From: Pseudomonas sp. URMO17WK12:I2
GTDB taxonomy: Bacteria; Pseudomonadota; Gammaproteobacteria; Pseudomonadales; Pseudomonadaceae
DNA: 64,000 nucleotides
Direction of reading: 5' to 3'
Assembly (NCBI RefSeq): GCF_003253735.1
Contig: NZ_QKYW01000002.1
Span: 458,367 to 522,366 of the forward strand
Shown here: positions 8,421-17,111 of the stretch, piece by piece
Numbering within the stretch: the first letter of the stretch is position 1
Layout: the number at the start of each line of letters is the position of its first letter
Notes under the pieces: generated by a model
Database searches by the model: none
Told to the model about the DNA's origin: nothing
The model's input: the letters and a program-made list of their open reading frames with translations, nothing else
Position numbers and translations under genes: made by a program

Positions 8421-9007
8421 GAACGGCCCCATGGCAGGGCGAAGGTACAGACATAGGGCGCTCCATCACGCTGAAAGGTCAGGCGCACACCCCGGTCCGG
8501 GCGCAACCTGTCCGTCGAGGGCCAGGCCAGCCAGCGGCTGTCCTGGCGAAAGTTGAAACTCACCGACTCCACCTGTTCCAGCTGCTCACGCAGGGTCCAC
8601 AGCGGTGCGCCGGCGGCGTACAGATCACTGGAGGTATGCAGCAGCAGGCGCTGGCCGCGACGGTCGTAACTGAGACGCTGGCGCTGCAGACGGGCGCCGC
8701 CCTCGGCGCTCGGCCAGGCGCCGAGTGCCACCCACTGCAGTTGCAGCGCGTCTGGCTGCCAGTCCAGCCAGTTCAACGCCAGCGGCAGGCGGCGCTCGTG
8801 TAGCTGACGCAGTACGGTGGTATCGAAACGACGCTCCAGGGCCAGGCAGAAATCCAGTACCGGCATACCTGGCGAGCCCTGGGACAGGCGCTCGCGCACA
8901 TTGATCCAGCCGTTGACCAGGGCGGCCAGCAGCACACCGAGCAAGGCCGTCAGCGCCAGGGCGACCAGCAGCTCGATCAGGGTCAAACCGCCCTGCCTGG
9001 CGCTCAC
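8417..9007 (-). CDS. gspJ: Type II secretion system minor pseudopilin J
   Basis: A 196-residue prepilin. A short basic leader precedes the cleavage site: GGLTLIELLVALALTALLGV has Gly before the cleavage point and Glu at +5, followed by the hydrophobic N-terminal helix. Cleavage and N-methylation would require a prepilin peptidase (GspO/PilD), which is not encoded in this window. GspJ forms the pseudopilus tip with GspI and GspK. Stop and start codons overlap by 4 bp with gspL and gspI. Confidence 0.87.
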   Translation of the reverse strand: MSARQGGLTLIELLVALALTALLGVLLAALVNGWINVRERLSQGSPGMPVLDFCLALERRFDTTVLRQLHERRLPLALNWLDWQPDALQLQWVALGAWPSAEGGARLQRQRLSYDRRGQRLLLHTSSDLYAAGAPLWTLREQLEQVESVSFNFRQDSRWLAWPSTDRLRPDRGVRLTFQRDGAPYVCTFALPWGRS

Positions 9008-9369
9008 GGGCGCACCAGAAACAGCTGATACAGCCCCAGTGACTCACGGCGCTCGCCATCGGCGAACAGGCTCAACTCGGCACGCCGCAGGTCACGTACC
9101 CCGGTGCCCTGCATCTGCAGTTGCCAGTGACAGCTGCCGGGGCCCTGGACGAGCACCCCGGCGAGGCTGTTCTGCGCCGGCCACAGCTGCTCGACCGCGA
9201 AACGTGCTTCCAGCTCACGGGCACACAGCGCCCCGAGCTGATGCTGCTGAACGCTCTGCTGCACGGCCAGGCGCTGACGCAGCACCTGACTGGTCATGAC
9301 CGCCAGCGTGGCGGCGATACCCAGGGCGACCGTCACCTCAAGGAGGGTGAAACCGCGCTGACGCCTCAT
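9004..9369 (-). CDS. gspI: Type II secretion system minor pseudopilin I
   Basis: A 121-residue prepilin beginning MRRQRGFTLLEVTVALGIAA: a basic leader, Gly at -1, Phe at +1, Glu at +5 and a hydrophobic helix. The start at 9369 is used because it directly precedes the leader and overlaps the gspH stop by 4 bp; the longer frame adds a non-leader-like extension. GspI initiates the pseudopilus tip complex with GspJ and GspK. Two cysteines (LCARE, GSCHW) could form a disulfide. Confidence 0.88.
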   Translation of the reverse strand: MRRQRGFTLLEVTVALGIAATLAVMTSQVLRQRLAVQQSVQQHQLGALCARELEARFAVEQLWPAQNSLAGVLVQGPGSCHWQLQMQGTGVRDLRRAELSLFADGERRESLGLYQLFLVRP

Positions 9370-9845
9370 GGCAGCGACACCCGCTGCAAGCGCCCGGCGC
9401 TGTCCCACTGCCACTGTTCGCCGCCATCGGGCCAGTGCCAGCGCAACGCCTGCGCACGGCCGACACCGTTTGGCGTGAACACCAGGCGCGGCTCGCCGGC
9501 AGCCGGCCAGTCAGGCCTCAGCAGCGCCGGCCACTCGCCCAGCGCGACCGCTTCGACCTGCCAGCGCAGCCCCTCCCGATCGCGCACCTGGCGCACGAAC
9601 TCCGGGCGCTGGCCGTTCCAGCGCAGGCCATGGATCTGCCCGGCGTGCAACGCCTCTGCAGCCTGGGCGCGGCTGGCGGCAGCGAGGCGTTCCAACGCCT
9701 GCTGCGCCGGCGCCTCACCGCTGTCGAGCCAGGCCACGCTCAGGCTGGTCAGCAGGCCGGCGATAAACAGCACGACCAGCAGCTCCAGCAGGCTGAACCC
9801 GCGCTGCGCAGACCTGGGGTGGATGACACGCTTTTCATCCAGCAT
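9366..9845 (-). CDS. gspH: Type II secretion system minor pseudopilin H
   Basis: A 159-residue prepilin with the cleavage motif QRGFSLLELLVVLFIAGLLT. The start is uncertain. ATG at 9845 gives a leader of 16 residues (MLDEKRVIHPRSAQRG), longer and less basic than usual, with no clear ribosome site. The DNA encoding this leader resembles the hairpin repeat that fills the gspG-gspH gap, so the repeat seems to have replaced the original 5' end. GspH is the minor pseudopilin placed below the GspI-J-K tip. Confidence 0.82.
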   Translation of the reverse strand: MLDEKRVIHPRSAQRGFSLLELLVVLFIAGLLTSLSVAWLDSGEAPAQQALERLAAASRAQAAEALHAGQIHGLRWNGQRPEFVRQVRDREGLRWQVEAVALGEWPALLRPDWPAAGEPRLVFTPNGVGRAQALRWHWPDGGEQWQWDSAGRLQRVSLP

Positions 9846-9890
9846 CGCGCCGCTGCAACGGTGGACGGATGAAGCGTCGTCCACCCTACG
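9815..9890. repeat. REP-like double hairpin between gspG and gspH
   Basis: At 9860-9885 GGTGGACG and CGTCCACC flank a 10-base loop, giving a perfect 8-bp stem, with CCCTACG beside it. A second, related dyad with arms TGGATGA and TCATCCA lies at about 9822-9844, inside the start of gspH. The pattern (GTAGGGTGGA followed by a stem) is that of palindromic intergenic repeats known from several Pseudomonas genomes, as recalled rather than searched. It interrupts an operon whose other junctions are nearly all overlaps or gaps of only a few bases. Confidence 0.65.
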
Positions 9891-9936
9891 TTGGTTGGCT
9901 GCCATCGCGTTCCGGCAAAGGGTCATAAGCGGCCGC

Positions 9937-10371
9937 TCAAAGCTCCCAGTTACCCAGGTCGGCATCGATGCCCTCGCCACCTTCGAGGCCATCGGCGCCC
10001 AGCGAATAGATATCCACCCGACCATGCTCGCCGGGGCTGCGGTACTGGTACGGTTTGCCCCAGGGGTCCTCGGGCAGGCGCCGGATATAGCCGTCGGCGC
10101 GCCAGGCGCGCGGCAGCGGCTCCACGGTCGGCTTGGCCACCAGCGCCGACAGCCCCTGCTCGTTGCTGGGGAAGCGCAGGTTGTCGAGGCGGTACATGTC
10201 CAGGGCCTGCTCGAAGGTCGACAGGTCGGCCATCACCTTCTGCTTCATGGCCTTGTCCTGGCTGCCCAGCACGCTGGGTGCGACCACGGCGATCAACAGC
10301 CCCATGATGAAGATCACCACCATGATTTCCATCAGGGTGAAGCCCCGTTGGGTGAAACGATTGCTGCGCAT
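9937..10371 (-). CDS. gspG: Type II secretion system major pseudopilin G
   Basis: A 144-residue major pseudopilin with leader MRSNRFTQRG, then FTLMEIMVVIFIMGLLIAVV (Glu at +5). The globular domain carries the family signature LDNLRFPSNEQGLSALV and the C-terminal calcium-site region LGADGLEGGEGIDADLGNWE. The start at 10371 has GGAGGAG about 8 bases upstream; a TTG start 6 codons further up would overlap the gspF stop but lies within that ribosome site. GspG polymerises into the pseudopilus that pushes substrate through the secretin. Confidence 0.93.
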   Translation of the reverse strand: MRSNRFTQRGFTLMEIMVVIFIMGLLIAVVAPSVLGSQDKAMKQKVMADLSTFEQALDMYRLDNLRFPSNEQGLSALVAKPTVEPLPRAWRADGYIRRLPEDPWGKPYQYRSPGEHGRVDIYSLGADGLEGGEGIDADLGNWEL

Positions 10372-10385
10372 GATGGCGCTCCTCC

Positions 10386-11588
10386 TCAAAGTGTCAGGCC
10401 CTGGTTGAGCTGCATGATCGGCAGCAGCACGGCCATTACGATGAACAGCACCACGCCGCCCATCACCAGAATCATCAAGGGTTCGAACAACGCCATGGCG
10501 GTATCCACCTGGCTGGCGAAGCCACGCTCCTGGTTGTCCGCCACGCGTTCGAGCATGTCCGGCAGGGTGCCGCTGGCTTCGCCACTGGCGACCATGTTCA
10601 ACAGCAATGGCGGGAAATGGCCGCTGGCTTCCAGCGCCCGGTGCAGGCTGACGCCGCCCTTCACCTCGCTGCTTACCCGTTCCAGGGCCAGGCGGATACG
10701 CCGGTTGTTGACCGTGGCCGTGGCCACCTGCAGCGCTTCCAGCAGTGGCACCCCGCTGCCGACCAGGATCGCCAGGCTGCGTGACAGCCGGGCGCTCTCC
10801 AGCACCTGCAGGAGCACGCCGACCTGGGGCAGGCGCAGCAGCAGATCATCGCGACGCAGGCACCAGTGCGGTTTGCGCAGCAGCAGTTTGCCGAGTACCA
10901 CCGACAGCACCGCCGCCCCCAGCAGCCACGGCCCGAGCAGCACCAGCGTGTTGCTGATGCCGATCAGCAGCGTGGTGATCCACGGCAGGCTCTGCCCGGC
11001 ATGGGCGAACTGCTCGGTAAGCTTGGGCACCACGAAGGTCATCAGGCCGATCACCACGGCCAGGGACACCCCCATCAGCACCGCCGGATAGATCAGTGCG
11101 GTGCGCGCCTTGTGCTGCTGGCGCTGCACCTGCTCCAGGTGCTCGGCGAGGCGCTCCAGTACCTGGGCCAGGCGACCGGAGCGCTCACCGGCCTCGACCA
11201 GCGCGCAGTACAGCGTGGAGAACACCCCGCCCTGGCGGGCCAGGCTGCGGGCCAGGCCAACACCCTCGGCCAGCGAGCCGCGTACCGCCACCAAGAGGCT
11301 GCGCAGGGCCGGCTGAACCAGTTGCCGCTCCAGGGTGCCCAAAGCCTCGACCAGCGGAATGCCGGCACCGGTGAGGGTCGCCAGTTGCCGGGTCAGTTCG
11401 CACAGCTGCGCGCGGCTGACCCGCTGGCGGCGCGGTTGGCGGCTTTGCGGATCATGGCGATGCAACTCGCGGGCGAACAAGCCGCTCTCGCGCAGCAACT
11501 GCCGGGCATGGCGCTCGCTGTCCGCCTGCAGGCTGGCCTTGTGCGCCTTGCCGGCCAGGTCGACGGCCTGATAGCGATAGGTCGGCAT
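10386..11588 (-). CDS. gspF: Type II secretion system inner membrane protein F
   Basis: A 400-residue polytopic platform protein with two T2SSF repeats. Each cytoplasmic four-helix domain is followed by membrane segments (LMGVSLAVVIGLMTFVVPKL near 175, LVLLGPWLLGAAVLSVVLGK near 225, LMILVMGGVVLFIVMAVLLP near 375). The motifs LTGAGIPLVEAL and LVGSGVPLLEAL mark the duplicated domains. GspF sits beneath the pseudopilus and is thought to be turned by the GspE ATPase. It starts 1 bp after the gspE stop. Confidence 0.93.
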   Translation of the reverse strand: MPTYRYQAVDLAGKAHKASLQADSERHARQLLRESGLFARELHRHDPQSRQPRRQRVSRAQLCELTRQLATLTGAGIPLVEALGTLERQLVQPALRSLLVAVRGSLAEGVGLARSLARQGGVFSTLYCALVEAGERSGRLAQVLERLAEHLEQVQRQQHKARTALIYPAVLMGVSLAVVIGLMTFVVPKLTEQFAHAGQSLPWITTLLIGISNTLVLLGPWLLGAAVLSVVLGKLLLRKPHWCLRRDDLLLRLPQVGVLLQVLESARLSRSLAILVGSGVPLLEALQVATATVNNRRIRLALERVSSEVKGGVSLHRALEASGHFPPLLLNMVASGEASGTLPDMLERVADNQERGFASQVDTAMALFEPLMILVMGGVVLFIVMAVLLPIMQLNQGLTL

Positions 11589-11589
11589 G

Positions 11590-13044
11590 TCAGCCCTGCA
11601 CCGCGCGCAGCACTTCGGCGAGGCTGGTGTCGCCGCGGGCCAGGCAATCGCAGGCCATGGCCGCCAGACTCTGCCGACGCTCCTCGAGGTAGGCGTGCAT
11701 GCTCACCTCGCTGGCGCCGCTGTACAGCAGTGCGATCAGCCCGTCGTCCAGCTCGATGAATTCGTACAGCCCCAGGCGCCCCTGATAACCGCTGCCCTGG
11801 CACTGCGCGCAACCGACCGGATGAAAGCTGTGGTCGAGTCCGGACAGCTCCGGCATCAGCTGTCGCTCGGCGGCCTGCAGGGGGCGTCGCTCGGCGCAAC
11901 TGCACAGGCGGCGAACCAGGCGCTGGGCGAGCACGCCGCGCAGGCAGGAGGCGATCAGAAAGGGCTCGATGCCCATGTCGCGCAGCCGGGTCACCGCACC
12001 CACCGCGCTGTTGGTGTGCAGCGTCGACAGCACCAGGTGCCCGGTAAGGCTGGCCTGCACGGCGATCTGCGCGGTTTCCCGGTCACGGATTTCGCCAAGC
12101 ATGATCACGTCCGGGTCCTGGCGCAGGATCGCCCGCAGGCCACTGGCGAAGGTCAGCCCGGCACGCGGGTTGATGGCGGTCTGGCCGATGCCGGTGATGG
12201 CGTATTCCACCGGGTCTTCGACGGTGAGGATGTTGCGGCTGCCATCGTTCAGGCTGTTGAGGCTGGCATACAGCGTGGTGGTCTTGCCCGAGCCGGTCGG
12301 CCCGGTGCTCAGCACGATGCCGTTGGGGCGGCCCAGGCAGGCGCGCAGGCCCTGCTCCACCGCAGGCGGCATGCCCAGGTTGGGCAGTGCCAGCAGGCTG
12401 GCCTGCTTGTCGAGCACGCGCATCACCACCCGCTCGCCATGGATGCCCGGCAGCGTGGACACCCGCACGTCGACCTCGCGGCCAGCAGCGCGCAGGGTGA
12501 TACGGCCGTCCTGGGGCTGACGCTTTTCGGCGATGTCCAGCCGCGCCATGACCTTGATCCGCGACACCAGCATCGCCGACAACGCCCGTGGCGGGCGCAG
12601 CACCTCGCGCAGGTGACCGTCGATGCGCAAGCGCACCACCAGGCTCTGCTCGAAGGTCTCGATATGGATATCCGAGGCCTGCAACTGCAGGGCCTGGGCG
12701 AACAGGCCATTGATCAGGCGGATCACCGGCGCCTCGTCATCGCTCTCCAGCAGGTCCTCGATGCGCGGCATGTCATTCATCAGGCTGTCGAGGTCGACCT
12801 GCTCGCCAATACCCTCGATCAGCGCCGCATTCGCCCCCTCGCCGGCCTGGTACAGCTGGCCCAGGCGCTGTTCGAACTCGCTGCGCGGCAAGCGACACAC
12901 CGCAGCCGGCACACCCTCGACGCGCAACAGCTCCTGCAACTGGTCGGTGTCGGCGTCCTCGCAGAGCCACAGGTTCCAGCAGCCCTCGCCGGGCACCCAG
13001 GCCAGGCCGGCTTGCCGGGCCAGGCGATAGGGCAGCAGGCTCAT
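11590..13044 (-). CDS. gspE: Type II secretion system ATPase E
   Basis: A 484-residue hexameric secretion ATPase. Walker A is STGPTGSGKTTTLYASL (about residue 250), the Asp box LTVEDPVEYA, Walker B DPDVIMLGEIRDRETAQIA, and the His box TGHLVLSTLHTNSA. The N1 domain is short compared with the usual 500-residue proteins. The C-terminal zinc-binding loop has VGCAQCQG, but the first pair reads LCSCAE, a CxC in place of CxxC. Its start codon shares one base with the gspD stop (TAATG). GspE powers pseudopilus assembly in the cytoplasm through GspL. Confidence 0.93.
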   Translation of the reverse strand: MSLLPYRLARQAGLAWVPGEGCWNLWLCEDADTDQLQELLRVEGVPAAVCRLPRSEFEQRLGQLYQAGEGANAALIEGIGEQVDLDSLMNDMPRIEDLLESDDEAPVIRLINGLFAQALQLQASDIHIETFEQSLVVRLRIDGHLREVLRPPRALSAMLVSRIKVMARLDIAEKRQPQDGRITLRAAGREVDVRVSTLPGIHGERVVMRVLDKQASLLALPNLGMPPAVEQGLRACLGRPNGIVLSTGPTGSGKTTTLYASLNSLNDGSRNILTVEDPVEYAITGIGQTAINPRAGLTFASGLRAILRQDPDVIMLGEIRDRETAQIAVQASLTGHLVLSTLHTNSAVGAVTRLRDMGIEPFLIASCLRGVLAQRLVRRLCSCAERRPLQAAERQLMPELSGLDHSFHPVGCAQCQGSGYQGRLGLYEFIELDDGLIALLYSGASEVSMHAYLEERRQSLAAMACDCLARGDTSLAEVLRAVQG

Positions 13045-14996
13045 TACCAGGCGCCCCCATCGAGGCGCGCGCGGCTGGCCGGGAACAGCCGCTGCAGCCC
13101 GGCATCGCCGTCCAACGCCGGCAACTCGAGGGCCGTCTCGCGCTGCAGGTTCTGGTATTTCTCGGCACTGAAGCTGGCGATGCTCGGCCCGTCACGCAGG
13201 ATGCGCGGGCGGATGAACACCATCAGGTTCTGCTTAACACCGCTCTTGCCGGTGGAGCGAAACAGCCGGCCGAGGCCGGGGATGTCGCCAAGCAGGGGCA
13301 CCTTCTGATCCCGGTCACTGGTTTCGTCGCTGATCAGCCCGCCAAGAATGATCAAGCCGTTGTCCTCGACCATCACCTTGGTCTTGATCTCGCGCTTGTT
13401 GGTGATCACGTCGCTGGCCGAGGCGAAATCGGCGATCGACGACACCTCCTGGACGATGTCCAGGCGCACGCTGTTGTCGATGTTGATCTGCGGTTTGATG
13501 CGCAGCTTAACGCCGACCTCGCGGCGTTCGATGGTCTGGTACGGGTTGCTGTTGTTCTGGGTCACCGAGCCGGTGACGAAGGGCACTTCCTGACCCACCA
13601 GGATCGACGCCTCGGCGTTGTCCAGGGTCAGCAGGGTCGGGGTGGACAGCAGGTTGAAGCCGCTCTTGCTCTTGAGCGCATTGAGCAGCACGGCGAAATT
13701 GAAACCGCCGCCGAAATTGCCGATGCCGGCGGTCGCACCGTTGACGCCCGAGAGCAGCTCGCCAAGGGCGGCGTTGTCACCGCTGGCGGCCGCACCGGCG
13801 ATGCTGGCGATATTCGCGCCACCGGCGCTGAAGTTGACCACCCCGGCGCCGAGCTTCTCGTCGGCGAACAGCCACTGCACGCCAAGCTCCTCGGCGCGCG
13901 AGTCGGAAACCTCGGCGATGATCGCCTCGACCACCACCTGGGCGCGACGGATGTCCAGTTGTTCGACGATCGAGCGGTAGGCCGCCAGCTCGCTGTCCGG
14001 GCCGACCATCACCACCGCGTTGGTGCCCTCCTCGTATTCCAGGCGCACCCCGGAATCGCTGATCGGCAGGCGTGCGACCTGGGCGCCCTGCGCGCCCTCG
14101 CCCGGGGCCTGGGGGGCCTCCTGGCTGAGGCCGCGCAGCACCTTGACCACTTCACTGGCGTTGGCATGGCGCAGGTAGATCACCTGGGTGTTGGAGGCGC
14201 GCAGCTCACCACCCGGGCGATCCAGTTGGGTCAGCAGGGCGCGCACCCGTTCGCGGCTGTCGGCACTACCGCGAACCAATAGGGCGTTGCTGCGTGGATC
14301 GGCGATCACCTGGGCGGCATCGCTGCCCTTGTCGCTGGCCAACAGGCGGGTGATCAGCGCGCTGGTGTCGGCGGCGCTGGCGTGCTGCAGGGGCATCACC
14401 TGCAGCGGCTCGTCGCTGACCTGATCGAGTTCGGCAAGCAGGCGGTCGATACGCGCCAGGTTGCTGCGCCAGTCGGTGACCACCAGCAGGTTGGCGGCAG
14501 GATACGGGGTGATGACCCCGACCCGTGGATCGATCAGCGGCTTGATGATGCCGAGCAACTGCTCGCTGGCGGCATTGCGCACGCTGAATACCCGGGTGGC
14601 GATACCGTCGCCGGCGGCCGGCTGCCCGCCGCTGGGATCCACGGGCACCGGCTCCAGGCGTGCGGCCTGGTCAGGCACAATCTTCACGCTGCCGTTGGGC
14701 AGGTTGACCGCGGCGAAGCCTTGGGCACGCAGCTGGGCCAGGAAGATGTCGTAGATCGCCTCGCTGTCATGGCGCTCGACGGTGCGCACGGTGACCTTGC
14801 CCTTGACCCGCGGGTCGACGATGAAGGTGATGCCGGTGATCTGCGACACGCTGTCGATGAACTCGCTGAGCTCGGTGTCGACGAAATTCACCTCGTACAG
14901 CGGCGACTCGGCGACCGGCAGGTCCAGCACCTCATCGGCCAGAATCTGGGTAGCGCCCAGGGCCAGCAGCGCAGCCAGGCAGTAGCGAACGATCAT
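13044..14996 (-). CDS. gspD: Type II secretion system secretin D
   Basis: A 650-residue outer-membrane secretin. A signal peptide (MIVRYCLAALLALGATQILA) is followed by the N0 domain (LYEVNFVDTELSEFIDSVSQ), three N domains with the repeated pattern around RVFSVRNAAS, and the C-terminal beta-barrel with VGQEVPFVTGS and VPLLGDIPGLGRLF. There is no lipobox, so targeting would need a pilotin or another route; no pilotin gene is evident here. A Gly/Ala-rich stretch near residues 370-425 is an insertion in the secretin domain. It starts 3 bp after the gspC stop. Confidence 0.94.
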   Translation of the reverse strand: MIVRYCLAALLALGATQILADEVLDLPVAESPLYEVNFVDTELSEFIDSVSQITGITFIVDPRVKGKVTVRTVERHDSEAIYDIFLAQLRAQGFAAVNLPNGSVKIVPDQAARLEPVPVDPSGGQPAAGDGIATRVFSVRNAASEQLLGIIKPLIDPRVGVITPYPAANLLVVTDWRSNLARIDRLLAELDQVSDEPLQVMPLQHASAADTSALITRLLASDKGSDAAQVIADPRSNALLVRGSADSRERVRALLTQLDRPGGELRASNTQVIYLRHANASEVVKVLRGLSQEAPQAPGEGAQGAQVARLPISDSGVRLEYEEGTNAVVMVGPDSELAAYRSIVEQLDIRRAQVVVEAIIAEVSDSRAEELGVQWLFADEKLGAGVVNFSAGGANIASIAGAAASGDNAALGELLSGVNGATAGIGNFGGGFNFAVLLNALKSKSGFNLLSTPTLLTLDNAEASILVGQEVPFVTGSVTQNNSNPYQTIERREVGVKLRIKPQINIDNSVRLDIVQEVSSIADFASASDVITNKREIKTKVMVEDNGLIILGGLISDETSDRDQKVPLLGDIPGLGRLFRSTGKSGVKQNLMVFIRPRILRDGPSIASFSAEKYQNLQRETALELPALDGDAGLQRLFPASRARLDGGAW

Positions 14997-14999
14997 CTC

Positions 15000-15425
15000 T
15001 TATCCTTGCCGCTTGAAGCCGGTCACGGCAGGCCGTGGCGGCCAGGGCAGGCGCTCGCGCCGCCCCTGGTTATCGAAAATCAGCCCCGTTTCGTCGATGT
15101 CCTGCAGCACGATGCCGGGGGCGAGGCGTTGCCCACGGCGGTAGCTGCGCACCTGCTGGTCGTAGCGCAGCACCACCACCGTGGCGCTCAGCGGCTGCGC
15201 ACGCAGCCCGCCCAGGTACTGAACCGGCAGGCGGGTCAGCGGCACTGCGCCGTCATCGGCCTGCAACTGCCAGTGGCCCACCAACAGGCCGGGCGGCGCG
15301 GTCACCTTGACGGCGGCGGCACGGGCCGGTTGTGGTTCACGGCTGAGCTGCAATACACACTGCGCCGCCAGCCACGCGGCGAGGGTCAACCACAGGCCGT
15401 TCCACAGGCGCGACGCGCTGATCAA
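15000..15425 (-). CDS. gspC: Type II secretion system protein C (short, no PDZ)
   Basis: A 141-residue bitopic protein. One membrane helix (LWLTLAAWLAAQCVL, residues 11-25) is followed by the homology region (WQLQADDGAVPLTRLPVQYL, then VLRYDQQVRSYRRGQRLAPG) that contacts the secretin N0 domain. The chain ends soon after, so the C-terminal PDZ or coiled-coil domain found in many GspC proteins is missing. The start overlaps the upstream metallophosphatase-like gene by 4 bp, so the T2SS genes are translationally coupled to it. Confidence 0.82.
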   Translation of the reverse strand: MISASRLWNGLWLTLAAWLAAQCVLQLSREPQPARAAAVKVTAPPGLLVGHWQLQADDGAVPLTRLPVQYLGGLRAQPLSATVVVLRYDQQVRSYRRGQRLAPGIVLQDIDETGLIFDNQGRRERLPWPPRPAVTGFKRQG

Positions 15426-17056
15426 CTGACGCCTCTGGGGTGCCAGCCGGGGTGGCCCTGCACGTAGCGCACGCTGGGCAGCTGCAAAGCTGGCAATTGC
15501 CAGTCGGCTGGCTGCCTGCTCAGCCAGGTTTCCACGCGTTGCCAGAGGGGTTCACCGCGAGCATCGGCGCTCAGGGAAACGCTGCGACACAGGCCTTCGA
15601 GTGGCGCCAGGCCGGAAACCCGCTTGCCACTCGGGCTGTAGCTGACCTGCCAGGCCTGCCCCTGCCAGCGCGGCAGATCCTGGCTGTTGTCGAGCAACAG
15701 GGGATCGCCGAACAGCTGGTCGGCGGCGTTTTCCAGCACGCTTTCGAGCGGTTTTACCGGCGCCTCGACCACCGCAGCCGGGTAGCCGCCGGTCAGGCTG
15801 ATCAGCTGTTCGCGGGTAATCGCCTGGCCGGCGGCAACGGGGCTGTCGTAACGCAGGCCGGGCAGCAGCACCTGCATCTGGCCGTCCTCGGAGAGTGCCT
15901 GATGCAGCAGGCGGTCCCAGCTGCCACCGCGGGTATCACGGCGCCACAGCGCCTGCGGTGCCCTGGCCAGCGGTTGATCGAGCCAGGCGGCATGGGGCGC
16001 GCGCTGGCTCTGCAACTGGCTGCGCAGGCTTGCCGCATGGGCCTGGCCTGCCGGGGAAAGCAACTGTTCGAAAGCCGGGTGAAAGCGCGCGACGAAGGTC
16101 CACTGCCCCGCCTGGCGCTGGCAGCCGATATGAAAGGCACCGCTGGCCCGGCAGCCGCCGAGCACCACCGGCACCCGCCGGCCGCTGCTCTGCAGCACCT
16201 CGATCGGCGTCGGCCAGAAATCCTGCCCACGGGCGCACAGCAGCAGATCGGCGTCGCTCAGCCGCTCGGCCAGCCACAGCCCGGGCCCGGTGCCCACGTC
16301 GGCCAGGGCGATGACCAGATCGGCCTGGCCACGCGCCTGCTTGAAGGCCGGCAGCAGCGATTGGTACCACTGTTTCAGGGAAGCCTGCTGGTCCCCGGCA
16401 TAAGGGTCGGTAATGCCGACCACGGCGATCCGCAGGCCAGCGCGGCGAATCAGCGTGAAGGGCTGCACGCCCAGAGCCTGCGCCCGCTCCTCGGCCAGGC
16501 CGGCGCCCAGCACCGGCCGGGCGAACTGCCGATAGAGACCGGCGCAGCGCTGTGGCCACAATAGCCGCTCATCGCTGCTGACCCGCACCTCGCTGCCCAG
16601 CAGCTGGCTGCCCTGTGCGCCACTCTCGCCCTGGGTCAGATAGGCCAGCCCGCTGCCATTCCAGCCCTGGCCGTTCTCCAGGGTCAGGCAGCGCTCGACA
16701 CCCTGGCGCTGGCGCAGTTCTTCGAGTAATGCGCCCAGCACGGCATAGCCGCCGGTGCTGACACCCTCGGCCAGGCGCGCATCGAGTAGCGGGTTGAGTT
16801 CGCTGCGCGCCTGGTGGGCATGGCTGCCGCTGAGCCAGGGCGCGCGCCCGAGGTGGGAAACCGGTCCAAGCCGGGTGGCCGGCACCACCGGCTGACCCGG
16901 CTGGCGCGCATCCAGGGTATCGGCGACATACAGCAGATCCAGCTCCGGCTGCCCGTCCGGCCGCGGGGTCGCGAAGCCCGAGCAGGCGCTGAGCAGCGGC
17001 GCCATCGCACCGATACCCATCCAGCTCATCACGTCCCGTCTGCCGATGTCTGTCAT
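15422..17056 (-). CDS. SoxB/5'-nucleotidase-like lipoprotein, probable catalytically degenerate
   Basis: A 544-residue exported protein. A twin-arginine-like signal (GRRDVMSWMG, then hydrophobic residues to LLSACSG) ends in a lipobox Cys. The order of segments follows the SoxB/UshA metallophosphatase plus C-terminal 5'-nucleotidase domain: GWNGSGLAYLTQG, VGITDPYAG, and C-terminal YPAAVVEAPVKPLESVLENAADQLF. The usual metal ligands appear altered: DxH reads DTLDA, GGD reads NGQ, no NHE is seen, SHNG reads ADVGT, and GHTHD reads ARGQD. From memory this position matches UxpA beside UxpB in P. putida. The start at 17056 leaves room for a leader after the Pho-box-like promoter; 17083 is an alternative. 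Confidence 0.68.
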   Translation of the reverse strand: MTDIGRRDVMSWMGIGAMAPLLSACSGFATPRPDGQPELDLLYVADTLDARQPGQPVVPATRLGPVSHLGRAPWLSGSHAHQARSELNPLLDARLAEGVSTGGYAVLGALLEELRQRQGVERCLTLENGQGWNGSGLAYLTQGESGAQGSQLLGSEVRVSSDERLLWPQRCAGLYRQFARPVLGAGLAEERAQALGVQPFTLIRRAGLRIAVVGITDPYAGDQQASLKQWYQSLLPAFKQARGQADLVIALADVGTGPGLWLAERLSDADLLLCARGQDFWPTPIEVLQSSGRRVPVVLGGCRASGAFHIGCQRQAGQWTFVARFHPAFEQLLSPAGQAHAASLRSQLQSQRAPHAAWLDQPLARAPQALWRRDTRGGSWDRLLHQALSEDGQMQVLLPGLRYDSPVAAGQAITREQLISLTGGYPAAVVEAPVKPLESVLENAADQLFGDPLLLDNSQDLPRWQGQAWQVSYSPSGKRVSGLAPLEGLCRSVSLSADARGEPLWQRVETWLSRQPADWQLPALQLPSVRYVQGHPGWHPRGVS

Positions 17057-17111
17057 CGCCCCGCCCGCCTCACCTTTATGCATTGTCGGGGCGGGATACT
17101 GGGCAGCTTAT

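Noticed and set aside
9121..11091. 656-codon plus-strand frame across gspF-gspI
   Set aside because: It is antisense to four T2SS genes and has low-complexity Ser/Arg-rich content.
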